Assembly (NCBI RefSeq): GCF_003992615.1
Contig: NZ_RZMY01000017.1
Coordinates: 596-64,595 of the forward strand
Origin: Flagellimonas beolgyonensis
Lineage (GTDB): Bacteria; Bacteroidota; Bacteroidia; Flavobacteriales; Flavobacteriaceae
DNA length: 64,000 bases
Reading direction: 5' to 3'
Shown: positions 8,346-16,310 of the stretch, piece after piece
Layout: every line of letters starts with the position of its first letter
Position numbering within the stretch: the stretch's first letter is position 1
Notes under the pieces: generated by a model
What the model was told of the DNA's origin: nothing
Databases searched by the model: none
Seen by the model: the letters and a program-made list of their open reading frames with translations, nothing else
Made by a program: the position numbers and the translations under genes

Positions 8346-9686
8346 TCAATTTATTTTAATCACGACAAGATCATTGGAGCCTTTGGAAGTGAGTCCTTCA
8401 AAGTCGACACTGGCAGTTTCTCCGATCAGCACCAAACTGCCTTGGGCATCTTCGATCACATCAAATCCAAAATCCAAATTGGCTCCGCCGAAGGTTTTTT
8501 GATAGGTAATGTTACCCTTGGCATCGGTCTTGATGACCCAAAAGTCGTTTTCCCCTTTATTTTCAGTAACGTCTCCATCATTGCTCTTGGAATTTCCGGC
8601 AATCACAAATCCACCATCTTTAGTAACTTCTAGCCCCTTGGCATCATCAAATTCGGTGCCGCCGAAGGTTTTTTCCCAAAGCAGATTGCCCTTATCATCA
8701 ATTTTGATGAGCCAAATATCAGAGCTTCCTTTGTTTTGGGAAACATCCAAATCATTACTAAACGTATGTCCCAAAATGGCATAGCCATTATCCGGGGTTT
8801 TTTTGATATCGTAGGAAACCTCTATTCCCGTTCCCCCAAACGATTTTTCCCAAATCAAATTACCAGTCACATCTATATGAACTACCCAAAAATCATAGCT
8901 TCCCTTGGTGTTCGAAATGTCAAAATCATTGCTTTCTGAAAACCCACTGAGCACAAATCCGCCATCATTGGATTGAACAACTGCATGGGCCCGATCGTTA
9001 TTGGTGCCTCCAAAATAACGGCGCCATTCCAAATTACCGTTGGCATCGATCTTATTGCCCCAAAATTCACCCACCCCATGACGGGTAAGGCTGGGACTCA
9101 ACCCAAAATTGCCCTCGCCGTTGGACAGGGTCACATCCAAAAAACCGGCAAAGAAAAACCCTCCGTCTTCGGTTTCCACAACATCGTAACAATGGTCATG
9201 GCCGGCAAAACCATAGCTATGTTCCCATAAAATGTTTCCGCTGGCATCCAATCGGACTACCCAATTGTCGTGGAAACCCTCATTATTGCTTCCATCCCCG
9301 TCATCGCTCATCGCATAGCCAACAATGGCATAGCCACCATCTGTTGTTTGAACCAGCGACTGGCCCCGGTCGTCTTTTGAGCCACCATAGGTCTTGCTCC
9401 ACTGTACGTTGCCATCCACATCCAATTTTAACAACCAATAATCGTTCACTTCCAGTTGTTTTCCAGACAAATCACCATCAATGCTATTACTGTAACCCAA
9501 AATGGCATAGCCACCATCGTTGGTAGGGATTATTTTTTGTCCCACATCGTCGCCAGAGCCACCAAAATTTTTGATCCATTCCACTTCACCTTTAAAGCTT
9601 ACATCATTAATTATGATTGGGTCCACCTCCTCATCGGAACAGGACCAAAAACCAATCAATATCAGGATACCACATAGTTTTTTCAT
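8346..9686 (-). CDS. Secreted lipoprotein with about seven beta-propeller-like repeats
   Basis: The 446-residue protein starts with a lipoprotein signal (C16 in FWSCSDEE). The rest is about seven repeats of roughly 55 residues with the pattern W-k-x-(F/Y)-GG-x-x-x-D-x-(G/A) ... DGG(Y/F)-x-(I/L)-x-G-(Y/F/N)-S-x-S-(N/D)-D. This type is annotated as T9SS-associated or Kelch-like repeat protein in Bacteroidota and likely folds as a beta-propeller. No enzyme motif is visible, so binding or adhesion at the cell surface is the likeliest role. It starts 3 bases after the stop of the LVIVD gene and so is the second gene of that unit. Confidence 0.75.
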   Translation of the reverse strand: MKKLCGILILIGFWSCSDEEVDPIIINDVSFKGEVEWIKNFGGSGDDVGQKIIPTNDGGYAILGYSNSIDGDLSGKQLEVNDYWLLKLDVDGNVQWSKTYGGSKDDRGQSLVQTTDGGYAIVGYAMSDDGDGSNNEGFHDNWVVRLDASGNILWEHSYGFAGHDHCYDVVETEDGGFFFAGFLDVTLSNGEGNFGLSPSLTRHGVGEFWGNKIDANGNLEWRRYFGGTNNDRAHAVVQSNDGGFVLSGFSESNDFDISNTKGSYDFWVVHIDVTGNLIWEKSFGGTGIEVSYDIKKTPDNGYAILGHTFSNDLDVSQNKGSSDIWLIKIDDKGNLLWEKTFGGTEFDDAKGLEVTKDGGFVIAGNSKSNDGDVTENKGENDFWVIKTDAKGNITYQKTFGGANLDFGFDVIEDAQGSLVLIGETASVDFEGLTSKGSNDLVVIKIN

Positions 9687-9689
9687 ACC

Positions 9690-10991
9690 CTAATTGGACT
9701 TCTGCACCACAAATAGGCCTCGATTCATATCATTGATGATGATCTTCCCGCTATCAAAGTAGGGGTAGATGCTCCATACGCCATCAAACCGTGCCGTATT
9801 GCTGGACGGATACGTATCAAAATACCCTGATTCCGTAAGGTTACCAGAAGCAATTTCCGATAAATCCAATACCCGCATACCAGCCGTATAATTTGCCAAG
9901 AAAAATTCGTTGCCCTTGGTATAACCATTATGATCAATGGCTCCAGTTGTTCCAATATAGGTGGCATATAAAGAAGGATTATCCAAGTCTGAAAAATCGA
10001 AAATCAGGGTTCTGGAATTGAAGCCGAAGTTGACTTCATCCAGTTCATCACCCAAAATAAAATACCGTTGGTCCTCGGTAAACCAACCTTGGTGGGTATA
10101 GCTTAAATTTGAATAGGCAAGTGTTTTGATTTCAACCGGATTGGATTTATCGGTAATATCCACAATGGCAATTTGGTTTTCGTTGGCCCCGATATAAATC
10201 TCGCGTCCCAAATAATCCAGATCAGGCCCAAAATAAGTTACTACCTGGGCATCATGACTATAGCCATTGGCACCATGTCCGCCAACGCCAACGGGATTCA
10301 AAGGGTTTTGAATATCCACAAAGTGAACTCCGCCATTAAACGCATCGTCCCTCGCGGTTCCCACAGGATAGGCAAACCCCGAATTGGGATTGATCACCAC
10401 GTTATGGGCATTTCCGATGCCAATGTAGCGCGCATCCGCTTCAAAAACTTGGGGAGGGTCTGTCACGTTCCTAAGTTTTGTCAAATCGAATACCTGCATG
10501 CCATGCCCTGTAGCCTCTGCTACGATGTATGCATAATCGCCATACACCTTGACATCGCGCCATGGGCTATTGCTGGTGGCCGTCATCAATTTTCCGAGAT
10601 AAAGGGGATTTTGGGCATCCGTAATATCCACAAATGCAGTTCCATTATTCAATCCAATAATGGCATATTCATTCCCTGTTGTGGTATCGGTCCAGCCCCA
10701 GATATCATTTCCAGATTGGGCATTTAATGCGGCTAGATCCATGTTGAAAAGTAAATCGTAGCCGTCGCACGGGAAGATTCCTGCCATACCCCCAATACAG
10801 GTTGACGACCCGTGTGTGATTTCTCCCGAGCCCATATCTGGGGAGCCTCCTCCCCCTGTTCCGCCTCCAGTGTCGCCACCTTGATTGCCGGGGTTTTGCA
10901 CTATGGGATTATTTCCCGGATCACTGCTTTCTTTTGAACAGGCCCAAAAAAGCGTAAGCACGAAAATGGCACAGATTCCTTTCTTCAACAT
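9690..10991 (-). CDS. LVIVD-repeat lipoprotein (choice-of-anchor B family)
   Basis: The 433-residue protein has a lipoprotein signal (C18 in FWACSKES) and a glycine-rich linker at residues 39-57. It then shows six or more repeats with core motifs such as TAFVDITDAQNP, VHFVDIQNPLNP, IAIVDITDKSNP and LIFDFSDLDNP. These are LVIVD repeats, predicted to form a beta-propeller, in the choice-of-anchor B family. The protein is exported and anchored in the envelope; its ligand is unknown. The next gene begins 3 bases later, so the two propeller lipoproteins probably act together. Confidence 0.8.
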   Translation of the reverse strand: MLKKGICAIFVLTLFWACSKESSDPGNNPIVQNPGNQGGDTGGGTGGGGSPDMGSGEITHGSSTCIGGMAGIFPCDGYDLLFNMDLAALNAQSGNDIWGWTDTTTGNEYAIIGLNNGTAFVDITDAQNPLYLGKLMTATSNSPWRDVKVYGDYAYIVAEATGHGMQVFDLTKLRNVTDPPQVFEADARYIGIGNAHNVVINPNSGFAYPVGTARDDAFNGGVHFVDIQNPLNPVGVGGHGANGYSHDAQVVTYFGPDLDYLGREIYIGANENQIAIVDITDKSNPVEIKTLAYSNLSYTHQGWFTEDQRYFILGDELDEVNFGFNSRTLIFDFSDLDNPSLYATYIGTTGAIDHNGYTKGNEFFLANYTAGMRVLDLSEIASGNLTESGYFDTYPSSNTARFDGVWSIYPYFDSGKIIINDMNRGLFVVQKSN

Positions 10992-11043
10992 ATCACAGCA
11001 ATTTTATGTTTCTTTTAAAGATACAATTTAATATTATCCTCTT

Positions 11044-11051
11044 TACTTTTG
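11044..11051 (+). promoter_or_regulatory. Promoter box TACTTTTG just before thiL
   Basis: TACTTTTG matches the TAnnTTTG box exactly and ends only 4 bases before the thiL ATG. Transcription should start at or within a few bases of the start codon, so the thiL mRNA would be leaderless or nearly so. The -33 element is not obvious in the AT-rich sequence upstream. Confidence 0.6.
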
Positions 11052-11055
11052 CAAA

Positions 11056-12102
11056 ATGCTAGAAGACAAGAATCCACAACGCACTGCATTGGAACAATTG
11101 GGCGAATTTGGCCTTATTGACCACCTTACCAAAAATTTTGAGTTGAAACAACCGTCCTCCCTGCTTGGTGTAGGCGACGATGCCGCTGTTATGGACTTTA
11201 AGGGCCAACGGACTGTTGTCTCTACCGATATGCTGGTGGAAGGTGTCCACTTCGACCTTTCCTACATGCCGCTCAAACATTTGGGGTATAAATCCATCAT
11301 GGTCAATCTATCGGATATTTATGCCATGAACGCCATAGCCACACAAGTGACCTTGTCCTTGGCTGTTTCCAACCGTTTTCCTTTGGAAGCCCTGGAAGAA
11401 TTTTATGAAGGGGTGGCCTTGGCGTGCAAACTGTACCACGTGGATTTGGTTGGGGGCGATACCACCTCATCCAACAAGGGCATGATCATCAGTGTTACCT
11501 CCATTGGCATGGCCGATGCAAAGGATATCGTTTACCGAAAAGGGGCAAAGCCCAATGATCTTTTAGTGGTTTCCGGTGACGTGGGTGGTGCATATTTGGG
11601 ATTGCAGGTTTTGGAACGGGAAAAGGAAGTTTTCAAGGTAAATCCCAATAACCAGCCCGACCTTTCACCCTACTCCTATATCGTGGAACGTCAATTAAAG
11701 CCAGAATCGAGAAAGGACATTGTCGAATTATTGCAAAAAGTGGAGGTGAAGCCTACCTCCATGATAGACATCAGTGATGGACTTTCTTCTGAAATTATGC
11801 ATTTGTGCAAACGAAGTGATGTGGGTTGTAACCTCTTTGAAGATAAAATTCCATTGGACCCTACGGTAATCTCGACCTGCGAGGAATTTCAAATGGACAG
11901 TACCATGGTGGCCTTAAGTGGAGGTGAAGATTATGAACTGTTGTTTACCATCGATCAGGCAGATTTTCCAAAAATAAAAGGCAACCCCAATTTGACGGTT
12001 ATCGGCCATATGACGGAAAAAAGTGAAGGCGTTCATTTAATAACCCGTGCCAATACCAAAATACCTATAACTGCCCAAGGCTGGAACTCCTTCAAAGCAT
12101 AA
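11056..12102 (+). CDS. thiL: Thiamine-monophosphate kinase ThiL
   Basis: ThiL phosphorylates thiamine monophosphate to the active cofactor thiamine diphosphate. The 348-residue protein has the PurM/ThiL-type ATP- and Mg-binding motifs GVGDDAAVMD (residues 38-47), STDMLVEGVHF (56-66) and VNLSDIYAMN (83-92). A glycine-rich segment SGDVGGAYLG lies in the middle and MIDISDGLSSE in the second half. Length is normal. The gene stands alone, divergent from the LVIVD gene. Its 3' end abuts a structured element that seems to belong to the opposite strand. Confidence 0.96.
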   Translation: MLEDKNPQRTALEQLGEFGLIDHLTKNFELKQPSSLLGVGDDAAVMDFKGQRTVVSTDMLVEGVHFDLSYMPLKHLGYKSIMVNLSDIYAMNAIATQVTLSLAVSNRFPLEALEEFYEGVALACKLYHVDLVGGDTTSSNKGMIISVTSIGMADAKDIVYRKGAKPNDLLVVSGDVGGAYLGLQVLEREKEVFKVNPNNQPDLSPYSYIVERQLKPESRKDIVELLQKVEVKPTSMIDISDGLSSEIMHLCKRSDVGCNLFEDKIPLDPTVISTCEEFQMDSTMVALSGGEDYELLFTIDQADFPKIKGNPNLTVIGHMTEKSEGVHLITRANTKIPITAQGWNSFKA

Positions 12103-12188
12103 AAAAATCCCGAAAATCAAGGGCATCCCTACTCATGGTCTTGGGGCACGTAACCATTAGCAGCAGGCAATTACTTAAGTTTCCGGGA
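12101..12188 (-). ncRNA. Candidate structured small RNA or structured 3' end, followed by a U-tract
   Basis: Read on the minus strand, 12188-12108 folds into a closed structure. P1 pairs 12180-12188 with 12108-12116, then continues 12174-12178 with 12117-12121 after one bulged base. P2 pairs 12162-12167 with 12128-12133. P3 pairs 12153-12157 with 12135-12139 and closes a 13-base loop. Three pairs are G-U on the minus strand but would be A-C mismatches on the plus strand, which indicates the transcribed strand. Seven T residues follow P1 directly, as in an intrinsic terminator. It could be an independent small RNA or the 3' end of the small gene upstream. Identity is unknown to me; the Flavo-1 family is worth testing. 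Confidence 0.55.
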
Positions 12189-12221
12189 TAAGATTTGGGC
12201 CTCTTAAAACCAAAAAAAGGG

Positions 12222-12476
12222 CTATGCCACTTGGTGCACTACCCTACTTTTTCTTTTTTGGTACATTTCTTCCAATGTACTGTTGATTTCTTGCATTTGG
12301 GGGGTTAGGGCCGAAAGTTTGCCGCTAACATCCGTGGTGACTTCTTTTTGGCAATGGATACATTTGTATTCCTTGATGTGTTGGGTCACTTTTTTGGAAA
12401 CCACATAATGGTGACCGAACAAGTTGCAGAAAAAAGCGGAGAATTTGTTACCATGGTGATGGGTAGAAGTTTTCAT
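12222..12476 (-). CDS. Small hypothetical protein with a CxxC zinc-ribbon-like knuckle
   Basis: I do not recognise this 84-residue protein beyond a general likeness to short DUF1660-type zinc-ribbon proteins. It has C17 and the pair H22-H23 in FCNLFGHHYVV, followed by C39 and C42 in EYKCIHCQKE, a plausible metal site. The C-terminus is charged and helical. I start at the ATG at 12476 (MKTSTHHHGNK). An ATG at 12503 in the same frame would add nine residues. The gene stands alone, and the structured RNA candidate begins 33 bases beyond its stop codon. Confidence 0.6.
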   Translation of the reverse strand: MKTSTHHHGNKFSAFFCNLFGHHYVVSKKVTQHIKEYKCIHCQKEVTTDVSGKLSALTPQMQEINSTLEEMYQKRKSRVVHQVA

Positions 12477-12741
12477 AAGCTGGGGCGGTGTTTGGAAAAG
12501 CATTGGAAGCGATTTGGGGAATCGAAAAATGCTGTAACTTGTTAATGGTAATTTTTTGTTATATCGTTATTGTTTAGTTAGACATTTCTATACGAACGCT
12601 TGTTGATAACTTTTTATTTTGCGCGCATCCACTTAAAATTATTTTTTCGATGAAATGCTTCTTTTTCGTTATAAACGCAAAAAAACTCGTTGAATTACAG
12701 TTTTGAAATATACCAATTCGAAAAGAAATTATCAACACCCT

Positions 12742-14028
12742 ATGAACAAAAAATCGTTAACAATTACCGCTTTCGCCCTTTTTTCCCTCTTTTTTGGAGC
12801 CGGTAACCTTATCCTACCTCCTTTACTGGGATTCAAATCGGGAAACATGTGGTGGTTGGTCGCTTTGGGCTTTTGTGTTTCTGGGGTCTTGGTTCCCCTA
12901 TTGGGCATTTTGGCCCATGCCAAATTACAGGGAACCATGTTCGATTTTGCCAAAAAGGTATCACCCCTTTTCAGTACGGTATATTGTTTTATTGTTTATG
13001 CCATCGCCATAGCTTTGCCCTCGCCCAGAACAGCTTCCGTGACGCACGAAATGGCCATTCAACCGCTATGGGATTCCTCCTATTTGCTTACAAGCTTTGT
13101 CTATTTTGTTTTGGTGTTTGTATTTGTTATCAACCGTTCCAAAATACTGGACCTTCTGGGGAAATTGTTGACACCCGCTATTCTTATTCTTCTTCTTTTG
13201 ATCATTGGTGCGGCTGTTTTCAAAATGGATTTTGACTTATCTGCATCCACTATTACAGCCCCATTCAGTAATGGCATTTTGGAAGGTTACCAAACCTTTG
13301 ATGCCATCGGAGCCGTTGTGGTTGGGGCGGTGATCATTATTTCCATCAACCTGAAGGAAACTTCTTCGGATTATGTGGAAAAACGCCAACTGATTACCCG
13401 AGCCGGAATTTGGGCAGGAACGGGTCTATTTTTGGTCTATGCAGGACTGATTCTGACAGGAGCTTTGTTCAGCGCTTCGTTTGACCATGGCATTACCCGA
13501 ACGGCATTGCTTCGAAACATCAGTCAAGGCACCTTGGGGGGTACGGCCAATTTGATGCTCAGCATCTTGGTTAGTTTGGCCTGTTTTACCACCGCTGTTG
13601 GGATTGTTACGGGCACTGCGGATTTTATAAAGGGCCAGTTCAAGGGTTCGGATATGGCCTATAAAATCACAGCCTTGTTGGGTTGTTTGTTGGGTGTTTT
13701 GGTCGGACAGTTTAATGTGGGCTATATTATTGCCGTGGCATTGCCAGCACTGATGTTCATTTACCCCATTACCATCATCTTGATCTTATTGAACGTGCTG
13801 CCTGAAAAATATACTTCGCTATTCACCTTCCGTGGCGTGGTGTTCACGACCATCCTGTTCAGTATTCCAGATTTTTTGGGAAGTATTGGATTTGGAGACA
13901 AAATCGCACCCTATGTCGATTGGATTCCTTTCCATCAATATCAAATGGGATGGGTACTTCCCGCTTTTATGGTGTTTGTGGCCCTTAACTTCTACCATAT
14001 TGGCAAAGGAAGGGTCAATGCCTTTTGA
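12742..14028 (+). CDS. brnQ: Branched-chain amino acid transport carrier BrnQ (LIVCS family)
   Basis: The 428-residue inner-membrane protein has about 12 hydrophobic segments and the N-terminal family signature FFGAGNLILPPLLGFKSG (about residues 17-34). LIVCS carriers import leucine, isoleucine and valine with a cation. I start at the ATG at 12742 (MNKKSLTITAF), since the 13 upstream codons are not typical of the family. The leader of about 240 bases is AT-rich with no clear attenuator. The stop codon is directly followed by the stop of the convergent methyltransferase gene. Confidence 0.93.
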   Translation: MNKKSLTITAFALFSLFFGAGNLILPPLLGFKSGNMWWLVALGFCVSGVLVPLLGILAHAKLQGTMFDFAKKVSPLFSTVYCFIVYAIAIALPSPRTASVTHEMAIQPLWDSSYLLTSFVYFVLVFVFVINRSKILDLLGKLLTPAILILLLLIIGAAVFKMDFDLSASTITAPFSNGILEGYQTFDAIGAVVVGAVIIISINLKETSSDYVEKRQLITRAGIWAGTGLFLVYAGLILTGALFSASFDHGITRTALLRNISQGTLGGTANLMLSILVSLACFTTAVGIVTGTADFIKGQFKGSDMAYKITALLGCLLGVLVGQFNVGYIIAVALPALMFIYPITIILILLNVLPEKYTSLFTFRGVVFTTILFSIPDFLGSIGFGDKIAPYVDWIPFHQYQMGWVLPAFMVFVALNFYHIGKGRVNAF

Positions 14029-14637
14029 TCAAATAGCCTTTCTAAAACTGCAAAAAATAAAATTCTGCGTGGTCCCGAACGGTGTGATGTGATCGTGGGT
14101 CCTGCAGTTTAATGTATTGAAGCCAGTGAAGGTGCTTCCCATACTTTCCGGACTGTATTGGGTAATGTCCAATCCGCTGCATTTTTTGGGGCCATCCAAA
14201 GAAAAGGTGCCGATCACCAAATAACTATTAACACACTTGTTTACGATATCGACATAGTTTTTTACCTGATCGGGTTCGGTTAAAAAATGAAAAGCGGCAC
14301 GGTCGTGCCATACATCATAATTGCGTTCCGGTTTAAAATCGACAATGTCGCTCACCACCCACTTCACATTTTTGGCCCTATCCCCCAATCTCTTTTTTGC
14401 CTTTTCAATGGCTTTGGCGGATATGTCCAACACAGTGATGTCCTCAAAACCTTCATCCAATAAAAAATCGACCAGCAGACTGTCGCCACCTCCTACATCA
14501 ATAATACTTGAAGTATGTGGCAACTCAAAAGAATCCAAAAATTCCAATGAAACCTCTGGTCTTTTCTGTGTCCAGCTTACCTCTTCGGGCGATTTGGTGT
14601 TGTACACATTTTCCCAATGGGCTTTTCTATCCTCCAT
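14029..14637 (-). CDS. Class I SAM-dependent methyltransferase
   Basis: The 202-residue protein has a Rossmann-type SAM-binding motif I, SIIDVGGGDSLLVDFLL (about residues 41-57), an acidic strand ITVLDIS and the later VWHDRAAFHFLT. This resembles small methyltransferases of the UbiE/thiopurine type in Bacteroidota. The substrate is not clear. The start is the ATG at 14637; the frame is open three more codons only through TTG codons. It is convergent with brnQ, with no bases between the two stop codons. Confidence 0.85.
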   Translation of the reverse strand: MEDRKAHWENVYNTKSPEEVSWTQKRPEVSLEFLDSFELPHTSSIIDVGGGDSLLVDFLLDEGFEDITVLDISAKAIEKAKKRLGDRAKNVKWVVSDIVDFKPERNYDVWHDRAAFHFLTEPDQVKNYVDIVNKCVNSYLVIGTFSLDGPKKCSGLDITQYSPESMGSTFTGFNTLNCRTHDHITPFGTTQNFIFCSFRKAI

Positions 14638-14655
14638 AACCAACAAAATTTTTAA

Positions 14656-15888
14656 TCAATAAAACACAGTGTCAAAAAAGGCCTTCATCTTGGCCGCGTA
14701 AGGCACCCCGAACTTTTCAAAAGCGGCCCTGGTCTGGGCATCGGGTTTCCAGTCGAAAAAGGCATGGCCGGCACCATCCACTTCCCAGTATTCAACAGTT
14801 TGTCCTTGTTCTTTCATCTTATCGATAAACGGTCGAACGGTTTCATCCTTGATCAACATGTCCTCGGTACCCCGAACAATAAATTGTGGAACGGCCCGAT
14901 CTGCGACATTTGGAACATGGTGGGAAGGCGAAACAGCTACCAGATAGCCTTGATCGCTCTGTGAAATGAAATTCTTAAAATCCTTGGCATCGAAAGGACC
15001 ATAACTGGGAGCCGCGGCTTGAATGGCTTGGGTGATTTCGCTTTTCACCTGATCAACGGATTTCGCCTTTGGCATGTACGTGGGCATGTACTCGTATACC
15101 CCTTCGGTTTTACCAAAACCTCCATCGCCGATCATGGTACTGAGCAGTGCGGCAGAGGCTGATAAATGCCCCCCAGCACTATCTCCCGTGACGCCAATTT
15201 TGGTTGGATCGATTCCATATTCCGATGCATGTTCCTGAATATGCGCAATGGCTCCGAATACATCCTCGATCAAATTGTGCATGTAATTGGGTGTTTCGTC
15301 TCCATCCAATTTGTTCACCCAACGGTAATCGATGCTGAACACCACATATTGATTGTCCTTGGCCAATTCGCGGGCCAGGCCCCGCATAATGTCTTCGTTA
15401 TTGGAGGACCATCCCCCACCGTGAATGATCACCACAGCTGGTAAATTCTTGGCGTTCTTGGGTGCGAACACATCATACTTTAACGGTTTAACACCAGGTT
15501 GGGCATACACCACATCATGGGTGACCTTCAGATTTTCAACCAAGGTGTCTTCAATAAAAACTGCACCAACCCACATATCTTTGTCCACCGTAATTTTCAT
15601 GGTCGGCTCAAAACTTTCCACGCTGGTTGTCCCCCACATGCCTCCTTTGTAGGTGTAGTAAATGGCATCGAGGGCATACCCTGAATCCGGTGAGGCTGTG
15701 ATTGTTAACTCAGTGCCTGCGGCAACTTTACCATCTTCAGGAATTGAAGGTGAAACCGAATACGTGCCATGTTCCGATGGCACCAGAGTCACTGTGAAGC
15801 TTTCTTGGGCATTCAGGTTTACATTGGTTGTCAGAGCAGCTAAAAATAGGGCCATGAAAATAATGGGGTTGAAAGTGAAGGTTTTCAT
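14656..15888 (-). CDS. Secreted alpha/beta-hydrolase (BD-FAE-type esterase) with N-terminal repeat domain
   Basis: The 410-residue protein has a signal peptide ending near Q28. Residues 30-112 form an InlB-B-repeat-like beta domain (GTYSVSP ... GTELTITASPDSGY). An alpha/beta-hydrolase follows, with the oxyanion motif HGGGW (156-160), nucleophile S237 in GDSAGG and catalytic H375 in GAGHAFF. This fits carboxylesterases of the BD-FAE or acetyl-xylan type that release acyl groups from glycans or small esters. The substrate is unknown. It lies 18 bases upstream of the methyltransferase and may be co-transcribed with it. Confidence 0.88.
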   Translation of the reverse strand: MKTFTFNPIIFMALFLAALTTNVNLNAQESFTVTLVPSEHGTYSVSPSIPEDGKVAAGTELTITASPDSGYALDAIYYTYKGGMWGTTSVESFEPTMKITVDKDMWVGAVFIEDTLVENLKVTHDVVYAQPGVKPLKYDVFAPKNAKNLPAVVIIHGGGWSSNNEDIMRGLARELAKDNQYVVFSIDYRWVNKLDGDETPNYMHNLIEDVFGAIAHIQEHASEYGIDPTKIGVTGDSAGGHLSASAALLSTMIGDGGFGKTEGVYEYMPTYMPKAKSVDQVKSEITQAIQAAAPSYGPFDAKDFKNFISQSDQGYLVAVSPSHHVPNVADRAVPQFIVRGTEDMLIKDETVRPFIDKMKEQGQTVEYWEVDGAGHAFFDWKPDAQTRAAFEKFGVPYAAKMKAFFDTVFY

Positions 15889-15997
15889 TTAATGTTATAT
15901 TTCAAATAGATTTTTCGAAGAGACTAAAGTTAAGACATTGTTCGCTATTTCGATGCGGACTGCCAGAACTCCGCTTTTAAATTTAACCTTCAGGAAG

Positions 15998-16005
15998 TAT
16001 TTTTG
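15998..16005 (+). promoter_or_regulatory. Promoter box TATTTTTG before the TIGR03643 gene
   Basis: TATTTTTG fits TAnnTTTG exactly. A TTTT at 15975-15978 lies 19 bases upstream, at the -33 position. The box ends 7 bases before the ATG at 16013, so the transcript would have almost no leader. Confidence 0.6.
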
Positions 16006-16012
16006 TGATGCT

Positions 16013-16288
16013 ATGAAAGAATTAACCGAACGGGAAGTAGACCGTATCATAGAAATGGCGTGGGAAGACCGAACCCCTTTTGATGCCATTACGTTTCAAT
16101 TTGGTCTATCGGAACAAGAGACCATTGCCTTGATGCGCCGCGAAATGAAACCTTCCAGTTTTAGAATGTGGCGACAACGGGTGCAGGGCCGAAAAACCAA
16201 ACATGCAAAATTGCGTGACCAAGAAGTTGACCGTTTTAAATGTAGTCGGCAGCGTCACATTTCGGGCAATAAGATTTCCAAACGGTAG
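16013..16288 (+). CDS. TIGR03643 family small protein
   Basis: The 91-residue basic protein matches the TIGR03643 family of unknown function. Family features are REVDRIIEMAWEDRTPFDAI, the HTH-like QFGLSEQETIALMRREMKPSSFRMWR and a very basic C-terminus. The helix pattern suggests nucleic-acid binding, which is inference. I start at the ATG at 16013. The frame extends upstream, but the promoter box lies inside that extension. It is divergent from the esterase and convergent with the serine hydrolase. Confidence 0.85.
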   Translation: MKELTEREVDRIIEMAWEDRTPFDAITFQFGLSEQETIALMRREMKPSSFRMWRQRVQGRKTKHAKLRDQEVDRFKCSRQRHISGNKISKR

Positions 16289-16310
16289 TCCTATTATTAC
16301 CACTCCAAAA

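Noticed and set aside
12603-12741. Riboswitch or leader peptide before brnQ
   Set aside because: The leader is AT-rich without a stable multi-helix fold, a terminator or a run of branched-chain amino acid codons.
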